A stretch of DNA of 7,666 nucleotides from an uncultured Verrucomicrobiota bacterium (GTDB taxonomy: Bacteria; Verrucomicrobiota; Verrucomicrobiia; Limisphaerales; UBA9464), in the NCBI GenBank assembly GCA_903864375.1, contig CAIPFS010000685.1, positions 1-7,666 on the forward strand, written 5' to 3'. The translations under genes were made by a program, and so were the position numbers. Under the pieces are notes generated by a model, which ran no database searches, had not been told where the DNA came from, and saw only the letters and a program-made list of their open reading frames with translations. Position 1 is the first letter of the stretch, and each line of letters starts with the position of its first letter. Positions 1 to 5,718 of the stretch are shown one piece after another.

Positions 1-1
1 C

Positions 2-1093
2 ACCCGCTGCATCCGGTTCACCAAGGACATCGTCAACGATGATGCCCTCGGAATCGTGAACCGAGGCTCGTACAACACGATCGCATCGGCCCCGGGTAGA
101 CAATTCGACAACAACTACACGCTCAACACCGTGGACCTCTGTCCCGTGGGGGCCCTGACGTCCAAGGATTTTCGCTTTAAAATGCGAGTCTGGTTTCTCA
201 AGGAAACCAAGAGTGTCTGTCCCGGTTGCGCCACAGGCTGCAACATCACCATTGGCTCCCGGGAGAACATCATTCATCGGCTGGAGCCAAGGGAAAATGA
301 CGCGGTCAATGGGCCGTGGATGTGCGATAGTGGTCGTCTCGACTACAAATGGGTGGGGGCTTCCAACCGACTGCAGGAGGTGTTGGTGGGCGGAAAGCCC
401 TCGAGCTGGCAAACGGCTTTGGGGGAAATTGCCTCTCGCTTGATGACGGCTTCCGCCGGATCGGTGGCCATCGTTGGAAGTGCCCGTTTGACCACCGAGG
501 AGTTGTTCCTTCTGAAACAACTGGCGGGGAAGTTCAACGCCATCACCGATGTGGTCGAACACCGGGGCGACGGGGACCGCCTGCTGGTCCACGAAGAAAA
601 GGCCCCTAATTACGCCGGTGCCCGCATCACCGGCCTCGCCTTCACCGAGGCAGGAATCAACCTTTCGCGAATCCAGGCTGGTATCGAGGGTGGAACCATC
701 AAAAACCTTCTGGTTGTGGGTGAGGATCTGGTCGGCGCGGGCTTTTCTCCGGAGCTTCTCGGGCGCCTGTCCCTTCTCGTGGTCAGTGACATTGTGCCCA
801 CGCCTACCTCCGCCATTGCCCATTATGTCCTTCCGGGGTGTGCCTATGCCGAGAAACGCGGCACCTTCATCAATGCCAAGGGGCGTGTTCAGAAGTTCAT
901 GAAAGCCGTCGAACCGAAAGGGGATGCGCGACCGGAGTGGGAATTTCTGCATGAACTGGTTCATCACGTCACCGGTGGCAACGGTTATTCCACCATCGAA
1001 GGCCTGTTCAATCTGATGGCCCGGGAACTTCCACCGCTGGCAGGTCTCGACTGGTCCAAGCTCGGCGACGCAGGGGTGACCGTGACTCTCTAA
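2..1093 (+). CDS. nuoG: NADH-quinone oxidoreductase subunit G, C-terminal part (5' end cut by window edge)
   Basis: Peripheral-arm iron-sulfur subunit of complex I, carrying electrons from NADH (via NuoF) towards NuoI and quinone. The reading frame is open from base 2, before any start, and begins with TRCIRF. This matches the CxxCxxC stretch binding cluster N4; its fourth ligand is the Cys of DLCPVGALTS (codon at 140). Next comes a CxxCxxxC-27 residues-C pattern (codons at 218, 227, 239, 323), the ligand set of the extra N7 cluster found in some bacterial NuoG. The remaining ~255 residues form a short molybdopterin-oxidoreductase-like domain ending with the family motif VLPGCAYAEKRGTFIN and a GRVQKF stretch. 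Only 363 codons follow the start of the window; with a usual N-terminal part of ~150 residues the whole protein would be ~510 residues, against about 780-910 in Thermus and E. coli. The stop (TAA) lies 9 bases before nuoH. An ATG-less internal GTG at 56 is not a start, because conserved ligand sequence precedes it. Confidence 0.95.
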   Translation, partial: TRCIRFTKDIVNDDALGIVNRGSYNTIASAPGRQFDNNYTLNTVDLCPVGALTSKDFRFKMRVWFLKETKSVCPGCATGCNITIGSRENIIHRLEPRENDAVNGPWMCDSGRLDYKWVGASNRLQEVLVGGKPSSWQTALGEIASRLMTASAGSVAIVGSARLTTEELFLLKQLAGKFNAITDVVEHRGDGDRLLVHEEKAPNYAGARITGLAFTEAGINLSRIQAGIEGGTIKNLLVVGEDLVGAGFSPELLGRLSLLVVSDIVPTPTSAIAHYVLPGCAYAEKRGTFINAKGRVQKFMKAVEPKGDARPEWEFLHELVHHVTGGNGYSTIEGLFNLMARELPPLAGLDWSKLGDAGVTVTL

Positions 1094-1102
1094 CCACATC
1101 CG

Positions 1103-2191
1103 ATGAATTTTTTCGACTATCTGGAACCGACCACCCAGTTCGTGATTTTCTCCGCGGTCAAGATTTTGATCGTCTTTGGAGTCACGATGACGTTTGTCGC
1201 TTACGCGGTGCTCGCCGAACGAAAGATCTCCGCCTGGATTCAGGATCGGGTCGGGCCAAACCGGACGGCGCCGCCCATCACCAAATATATTCCCATCCTC
1301 GGACCGATGCTGGTCCGGTTGGGAATATTCCAGCCCATGGCCGATGGTTTGAAGTTTTTACTCAAGGAGGACTTCACCCCTGCCTATGTTCGTAAAGTAT
1401 ACTTTTGGCTGGCGCCGGCCATCGCGGTCATTCCCGCCTTCCTGACGCTCGCGGTCATTCCGTTTGGGTCGACCCTCGGAAATCCGGACAACAAAATGGT
1501 CATCGCCGATTTGAACGTCGGCATCCTTTACACGTTCGGCATTGTTTCGTTGGGGGTTTACGGGATTGTCCTCGCGGGATACGCCGCCAATTCCAAGTAT
1601 CCCTTTCTGGGAGGCATCCGCTCCAGTGCGCAGATGATTTCCTATGAAATTGCCATGGGAATGAGCGTGGTGGCGGTCTTCATGGTGGTGGGTGACCTGA
1701 ATCTGGGATCGGTGGTGCAGTATCAGGCCAAACATGGCTGGATGGTCTTCCATCAACCGCTGGCCTTCATCATTTTCCTGATCGCCGCCTTTGCTGAAAC
1801 CAACCGGCTTCCCTTTGATTTGCCTGAATCGGAATCGGAACTGGTCGGTGGTTATCATACCGAATACAGCTCCATGAAATTTGCCCTGTTTTTCCTTGGG
1901 GAATATGCGGCAATGATTTCGGCCTCGGCGATGATGGTGACACTGTTCTTCGGAGGCTGGACCCTTCCGTTTCTGAGCGATCCAGCGTCATCCCTGTTGG
2001 GAGGACTGCTTCACATTGCCATTTTCATCGCGAAATTGGTGGTTCTGCTGGTGGTCTTCATCTGGGTTCGCTGGATGCTTCCGAGGTTCCGGTATGATCA
2101 GTTGATGGACCTGGGGTGGCGGCGCTTTATTCCGCTGGCGTTAGGCAACATCCTCGCGACGGCCCTGGTGCTGGCTTTTATCTCCCCATGA
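1103..2191 (+). CDS. nuoH: NADH-quinone oxidoreductase subunit H
   Basis: Integral membrane subunit joining the peripheral and membrane arms and forming much of the quinone chamber. It has 362 residues with about eight hydrophobic segments. Family motifs in order: ERKISAWIQDRVGPNR (39-54), FQPMADGLKFLLKEDF (76-91), GGIRSSAQMISYEIAMG (170-186, Glu182), AETNRLPFDLPESESEL (231-247, acidic quinone-site loop with Glu232, Glu242, Glu244, Glu246) and GGYHTEYSSMKFALFF (249-264). Between GPNR and FQPMADG lies a Pro-rich insertion of roughly 15-20 residues (about 55-74) that common NuoH proteins such as that of E. coli lack; this accounts for much of the extra length (E. coli ~325). The ATG at 1103 is chosen because it places a normal short N terminus before TM1. 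It follows the nuoG stop by 9 bases and has no Shine-Dalgarno. The stop is embedded in ATGA (2188-2191). Confidence 0.97.
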   Translation: MNFFDYLEPTTQFVIFSAVKILIVFGVTMTFVAYAVLAERKISAWIQDRVGPNRTAPPITKYIPILGPMLVRLGIFQPMADGLKFLLKEDFTPAYVRKVYFWLAPAIAVIPAFLTLAVIPFGSTLGNPDNKMVIADLNVGILYTFGIVSLGVYGIVLAGYAANSKYPFLGGIRSSAQMISYEIAMGMSVVAVFMVVGDLNLGSVVQYQAKHGWMVFHQPLAFIIFLIAAFAETNRLPFDLPESESELVGGYHTEYSSMKFALFFLGEYAAMISASAMMVTLFFGGWTLPFLSDPASSLLGGLLHIAIFIAKLVVLLVVFIWVRWMLPRFRYDQLMDLGWRRFIPLALGNILATALVLAFISP

Positions 2192-2256
2192 ACCGTGGAT
2201 TTCTTTCAGTGCCAACCCTTTTGGATATGACGGGCGGGGTCCCCTTTGCCGTATGA
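2188..2256 (+). other. Possible 22-codon coupling mini-ORF between nuoH and nuoI
   Basis: An ATG at 2188 overlaps the nuoH stop as ATGA. Its frame stays open for 22 codons (MNRGFLSVPTLLDMTGGVPF then AV) and ends in a TGA at 2254-2256, which overlaps the nuoI ATG at 2253, again as ATGA. The 61-base gap, the largest in the window, is therefore spanned completely by one frame. The peptide is not recognised and has no clear motif or strong membrane segment. If translated, it could carry terminating ribosomes from nuoH to nuoI, which has no well-placed Shine-Dalgarno. No ribosome-binding site precedes the mini-ORF itself. A chance open frame is the main alternative. Confidence 0.3.
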
Positions 2257-2822
2257 GTACCAAAATTGTCGAACGCAAGCCGCTGAGCTTTTTCGAAAAC
2301 TCGTATCTACCAACTCTGGTGAGCGGGTTGAAGGTGACGTGGAAGCACTTCAGGAAAACCGCCCTGGAGGGTCAGTCGCTCACCATGGAGTACCCGGAAC
2401 AAAAGTGGGTTGTTCCACAAGGGTACCGGGGCGCTCCCTATCTGGTGAAAGACCAGGAGGGCGACACCAAGTGTGTCAGTTGCCAGTTGTGTGAATTCGT
2501 CTGTCCTCCCAAGGCGATCCGGATCACTCCTCCCGGTCCGAACGGCGCTCCTGCCGACCGTCGCAACGCCGAGAAGGCTCCGGCGGAGTTCGAGATCAAC
2601 ATGCTGCGTTGTATCTTCTGTGGATTATGCCAGGAGGTCTGTCCGGAAGAGGCCATTTTCCTTCAGAAGGACTATTCATTGACCGGTGAAAGTCGTGAGG
2701 AAATGATCTATGGCAAGGCCCGGCTTCTCCAATTGGGGGGAACCCATGGAGGAATTCAAAAATGGAAACATAAACTGGAGGAGGCCGAAGCTCAGGAAGT
2801 GTTTCCCGTCCGGACCCCTTGA
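2253..2822 (+). CDS. nuoI: NADH-quinone oxidoreductase subunit I (2x[4Fe-4S] ferredoxin-type)
   Basis: Peripheral-arm subunit holding clusters N6a and N6b, which hand electrons from NuoG to cluster N2 in NuoB. It has 189 residues. The first motif is CVSCQLCEFVCP (Cys74, 77, 80, 84) and the second CIFCGLCQEVCP (Cys120, 123, 126, 130), with the typical INMLRC lead-in to the second. In classical 8Fe ferredoxin folds the fourth Cys of each motif completes the other cluster. The N-terminal ~45 residues (amphipathic, with SGLKVTWKHF) match the helix that lies on the membrane in this family, with a somewhat longer leader (MSTKIVERKP...) than in Thermus or E. coli. The C-terminal ~20 residues are charged, probably helical. 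ATG at 2253 is the only plausible start: the frame upstream is open to the nuoH end but holds no ATG, GTG or TTG. A GGCGGGG stretch at 2233-2239 is too far away to be a good Shine-Dalgarno. Confidence 0.97.
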   Translation: MSTKIVERKPLSFFENSYLPTLVSGLKVTWKHFRKTALEGQSLTMEYPEQKWVVPQGYRGAPYLVKDQEGDTKCVSCQLCEFVCPPKAIRITPPGPNGAPADRRNAEKAPAEFEINMLRCIFCGLCQEVCPEEAIFLQKDYSLTGESREEMIYGKARLLQLGGTHGGIQKWKHKLEEAEAQEVFPVRTP

Positions 2823-2857
2823 AATCGAAGAACCACTCGATCGACCGACATGCCTGA
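2819..2857 (+). other. Weak TTG-initiated mini-frame across the nuoI-nuoJ gap
   Basis: A TTG at 2819 overlaps the nuoI stop as TTGA. Its frame runs 12 codons to a TGA at 2855-2857, 3 bases past the nuoJ ATG (2850-2852). It is recorded only because the two other sizeable gaps, nuoH-nuoI and nuoJ-nuoK, show the same arrangement with ATG. TTG is a poor start and 12 open codons are expected often by chance, so this is probably not a translated frame. Confidence 0.1.
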
Positions 2858-3362
2858 CCTCACTGACCTTCTCTTTTACGGATTTTCCGGACTGGCCCTC
2901 TTTTTCGGGTTCCTGTGCGTGGCAAATCCGTTGAGCCGCAGCCCCGTGACAAGCGCGATGTTCCTTGTATTGACCATTGTTTCGCTGGCGGGATTGTTCA
3001 CCCTGCTCCACGCCTTTTTCCTGGCTGCGATCCAGGTCCTCGTTTATGCGGGTGCCGTCATGGTGTTGTTTCTGTTCGTCATCATGCTGTTGGATCTCAA
3101 GGAGGAGGAACGCCGCCGGTTTCGGCGCTTTACCGTGGGGGCGGGGGTCATTGCCGTGGGAGTAATCGCGGGCCTGCTGCTGCAGACGGTCCTGAAAGCA
3201 GTCCCCTATTCTCCGAATACGACCGTCCTGGCGGTGGGAGCTACACGCCCTCTGGGCGTCATTCTTTTCACACAATATCTGCTGCCGTTTGAATTGCTCT
3301 CGCTCCTCCTGCTGGTGGCCGTGGTGGGAGTGATATTGCTCACCAAGAAGGAGTTGAAATGA
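2850..3362 (+). CDS. nuoJ: NADH-quinone oxidoreductase subunit J
   Basis: Small membrane subunit (170 residues, usual range ~165-185) in the junction region of the membrane arm, where it helps couple quinone reduction to the proton channels. Five hydrophobic segments are visible. The hallmark is IQVLVYAGAVMVLFLFVIML (61-80), the conserved TM3 whose Tyr66 and AGAV stretch form the flexible, pi-bulge-containing helix of the family. NPLSRSP (26-32) and FELLSLLLLVAVVGVILLTK (147-166) are also typical. A charged cytoplasmic-type loop (KEEERRRFRRF, 84-94) follows TM3, and TM4 and TM5 are joined by a short polar loop (121-135). The ATG at 2850 lies 27 bases after nuoI without a recognisable Shine-Dalgarno; TM1 begins within ten residues, supporting this start. 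The stop is embedded in ATGA (3359-3362). Confidence 0.96.
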   Translation: MPDLTDLLFYGFSGLALFFGFLCVANPLSRSPVTSAMFLVLTIVSLAGLFTLLHAFFLAAIQVLVYAGAVMVLFLFVIMLLDLKEEERRRFRRFTVGAGVIAVGVIAGLLLQTVLKAVPYSPNTTVLAVGATRPLGVILFTQYLLPFELLSLLLLVAVVGVILLTKKELK

Positions 3363-3400
3363 ACGGATTTTACACGACGCAACCCTTCCTTCGAAGCTGA
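3359..3400 (+). other. Possible 13-codon coupling mini-ORF between nuoJ and nuoK
   Basis: An ATG at 3359 overlaps the nuoJ stop as ATGA. It opens a 13-codon frame (MNGFYTTQPFLRS) ending in TGA at 3398-3400, only 4 bases before the nuoK ATG at 3405. The stop sits inside TGAGG, so a GAGG (3399-3402) lies next to the nuoK start, too close to be a standard Shine-Dalgarno. The arrangement resembles that between nuoH and nuoI and would place a terminating ribosome right at the nuoK start. The peptide shows no recognisable motif, and chance is a real alternative for so short a frame. Confidence 0.22.
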
Positions 3401-3404
3401 GGTC

Positions 3405-3710
3405 ATGCACGCCACTCTCAATCATTATCTGGTCGTCAGTGTCCTGCTGTTCAGCCTCGGGCTGTTCGGGGTTCTGGCCCGACGCAATTTATTGGTCATT
3501 TACATGGGCCTGGAGTTGATGCTCAACGCCGCCAACCTCGCCCTTGTGGCCTTCTCCCGGTACAACGCCAACCTCAATGGTCAGGTCATGGTGTTTTTTA
3601 CCATCACCGTCGCCGCTGCCGAGGTTTCGGTGGGGTTGGCCTTGATCGTGGCGCTCTATCGGAAGCGGCAAACCGCTCATGTCGAGGACCTGACCAGCTT
3701 GAAGCTCTAA
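3405..3710 (+). CDS. nuoK: NADH-quinone oxidoreductase subunit K
   Basis: Small three-helix membrane subunit (101 residues, the usual length), homologous to MrpC-type proteins. It forms part of the charged path through the membrane arm. The two key glutamates are present: Glu37 in GLELMLNAANL (TM2) and Glu73 in TITVAAAEVSVGLAL (TM3), matching E. coli Glu36 and Glu72. The short positively charged loop ARRN (25-28) between TM1 and TM2 is also typical. The C terminus (KRQTAHVEDLTSLKL) is polar as usual. The ATG at 3405 gives the standard N terminus. Spacing is 42 bases after nuoJ and 19 before nuoL, consistent with one transcript. Confidence 0.97.
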   Translation: MHATLNHYLVVSVLLFSLGLFGVLARRNLLVIYMGLELMLNAANLALVAFSRYNANLNGQVMVFFTITVAAAEVSVGLALIVALYRKRQTAHVEDLTSLKL

Positions 3711-3729
3711 CTGCGCCGCCTTTTCTAGC

Positions 3730-5703
3730 ATGTCGTCACCTTCCATGGAACTTGTTGTCACCAATGCGGTCGCATCGGTCGGGCCTGCCTATAGTTCGCG
3801 CCCGGAGGATATCGGCTGGTTTATTCTGGCCCTGCCGCTTTTTGCCAGCCTGGCCATTGCGCTTTTCCTCCACCGCAATCGGACCCTGACCTTGTTTTTC
3901 TCGGTCGGGGGAGTCGTGGCCGCCTTCCTCCTGAGCTGGGTGCTGTTCTTCACATTTGGGGTGACCGGCCTGAAAGCGGTTCCGTCGCCGTTCCCCTGGT
4001 TCCATGCCGGCGGATTGAACGTCAATCTCGGTCTGGCAGTCGATGGGCTGTCCACGGTGATGTTGCTGGTGGTGACCGGGGTCTCTGCGCTGGTCCAATT
4101 CTACAGCACGGCGTACATGCGTGATGACCGGGGCTTTGCCCGGTTCTTTGCCAGCCTGAGCTTTTTTACCTTCTCCATGCTGGGAATCGTCCTGTCGGAC
4201 AATCTGGTGATGATGTTCGTGTTCTGGGAACTGGTCGGATTCTCGAGCTATTTGCTCATCGGTTTCTGGTTTGAACGTGAGGCGGCAGCCGACGCAGCAA
4301 AGAAGGCCTTTCTGACCAATCGACTGGGAGATTTCGGGTTTCTTCTTGGGATTATCCTGGTGTGGTCGCTGACGGGGAACGTCCAGTTTGACGAGCTGGC
4401 AGCCAAGCTCAAAGCGGATCCAAACGCCCTGGGAGTCTGGAGTTCCGTGGTTGGCTTGCTGATTTTTTGTGGAGCCATGGGGAAGAGTGCGCAATTTCCC
4501 CTGCACGTCTGGTTGCCGGACGCCATGGAGGGTCCGACTCCTGTTTCAGCGCTGATTCACGCGGCAACGATGGTGGCCGCCGGTGTTTATCTTCTGTGCC
4601 GCGCCTTTTTTCTATTCCAGGCGACGACCGCTTGGCCGGCGGCTCTGGCTTTCCTGGGCTCGATTTCCGCGTTGGACATCATTGCCGTCATTGGCGGCGG
4701 GACCGCCCTTCTGGCAGCCCTGATTGCGATCCAACAAAACGACATCAAGCGCATCCTCGCCTACTCGACGCTTTCGCAGCTCGGCTATATGGTCATGGCG
4801 GTCGGGGTGGGGGGACCGGACGCCGCCATGTATCACCTGACCACCCACGCCGGATTCAAGGCATTGTTGTTCCTGGGAGCAGGTTCGGTCATTCATGCCT
4901 GTCACCATGAACAGGATATCTGGAAGATGGGCGGCTTGGGGCGGAAGCTGCCCGTGACCTTTCGTACCTTCGTTATCGGGACGGCGGCTCTGGCGGGATT
5001 TCCCCTCTTCACCAGCGGGTTTTATTCCAAGGATGCCATTCTGGTGGCTTCGGTGCGGCATGGTCATCCCATTCTGTTTGGCCTGGGGGTGTTGATTGCC
5101 TCCATGACCACCTTTTACATGGTTCGATTGGTGATTGTGGCCTTTTTGGGTCGAAGTCGCTCCAGTTCGGCGGAGCATGCCCATGAATCGCCCATCCAAA
5201 TGACCTGGCCTCTGGTGGTTCTCGCGATTCCCAGCATTGGCCTGGCGTGGTTGCCGTTGGGACAATATCTCACGGAGCATTTCTTCGGATCCCGGGTGGC
5301 GGTCGAAGAGGGCGGCCTGTTTGGGCCCTTCAATCATGCACCGCTGGCGGCGACCTTTGGCACTGGGGCGATTATTTTCGGAGCCTGGGCAGCGATCGCA
5401 ACCTATTGGAACGCGGAGTCTGACCCGTTGCCCCGCAGTCTGGCGTTCTGGAGCCGCGTCCTGAGAAATCGCTTCTATTTCGATGAAATCTACGAGGCCC
5501 TGTTCATCCCCATCCAGGACGGTCTGGCAGCCGTTTGCGGTTGGGTGGATCGCTGGGTGATGAGCGGATTGCTGGTTCGTGGGGTCCACGGAACCACGGA
5601 GTTGGCCGGACGTGCATTACGGATGGTCCAAACCGGAAATCTGCAAACGTATACCTTCCTTTTTGTGGGAGGGGTGGCCCTGATCATCTTGATTGCCTTG
5701 TAA
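3730..5703 (+). CDS. nuoL: NADH-quinone oxidoreductase subunit L (distal antiporter-like proton channel)
   Basis: The largest membrane subunit, at the far end of the membrane arm, with 657 residues (normal). It is related to Mrp antiporter subunits and forms one proton channel. All expected proton-path residues are visible: Glu167 in FVFWELVG (TM5), Lys252 in GAMGKSAQFPLHVWLPDAM (TM7), His277 in SALIHAATM (TM8), Lys340 in NDIKRILAYSTLSQLGY, Lys377 in HAGFKALLFLGAG and Lys434 in FYSKDAIL (TM12). The C-terminal ~100 residues (FYFDEIYE, then an amphipathic stretch and a final hydrophobic helix, 643-657) fit the lateral helix plus terminal TM that characterise NuoL rather than NuoM or NuoN. Start choice: ATG at 3730 gives a 29-residue polar leader before TM1; ATG at 3745 (Met6) is an equally possible start. 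Neither has a Shine-Dalgarno. It lies 19 bases after nuoK and 15 before nuoM. Confidence 0.97.
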   Translation: MSSPSMELVVTNAVASVGPAYSSRPEDIGWFILALPLFASLAIALFLHRNRTLTLFFSVGGVVAAFLLSWVLFFTFGVTGLKAVPSPFPWFHAGGLNVNLGLAVDGLSTVMLLVVTGVSALVQFYSTAYMRDDRGFARFFASLSFFTFSMLGIVLSDNLVMMFVFWELVGFSSYLLIGFWFEREAAADAAKKAFLTNRLGDFGFLLGIILVWSLTGNVQFDELAAKLKADPNALGVWSSVVGLLIFCGAMGKSAQFPLHVWLPDAMEGPTPVSALIHAATMVAAGVYLLCRAFFLFQATTAWPAALAFLGSISALDIIAVIGGGTALLAALIAIQQNDIKRILAYSTLSQLGYMVMAVGVGGPDAAMYHLTTHAGFKALLFLGAGSVIHACHHEQDIWKMGGLGRKLPVTFRTFVIGTAALAGFPLFTSGFYSKDAILVASVRHGHPILFGLGVLIASMTTFYMVRLVIVAFLGRSRSSSAEHAHESPIQMTWPLVVLAIPSIGLAWLPLGQYLTEHFFGSRVAVEEGGLFGPFNHAPLAATFGTGAIIFGAWAAIATYWNAESDPLPRSLAFWSRVLRNRFYFDEIYEALFIPIQDGLAAVCGWVDRWVMSGLLVRGVHGTTELAGRALRMVQTGNLQTYTFLFVGGVALIILIAL

Positions 5704-5718
5704 ACCGGCACCTGTCCC

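Noticed and set aside
56..58. GTG at 56 as the start of a short separate nuoG-like gene
   Set aside because: The frame is open upstream to the window edge and encodes TRCIRF with an N4 cluster cysteine, so the gene clearly begins before the window.
2676..3425. Long minus-strand open frame (249 codons) opposite nuoI-nuoJ
   Set aside because: It is antisense to well-conserved nuo genes; the translation is rich in Gln, His, Arg and Glu with no known motif, as expected from the reverse complement of GC-rich membrane-protein codons.
3711..3729. Terminator or promoter between nuoK and nuoL
   Set aside because: The gap is 19 bases, with no inverted repeat followed by a T run and no room for a promoter.
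3736..4506. Minus-strand open frame (256 codons) opposite nuoL
   Set aside because: Low-complexity Gln/His/Arg/Glu composition and no motif; a shadow of nuoL.
4612..5589. Minus-strand open frame (325 codons) opposite nuoL
   Set aside because: Same composition artefact, fully inside nuoL whose frame has all family motifs.
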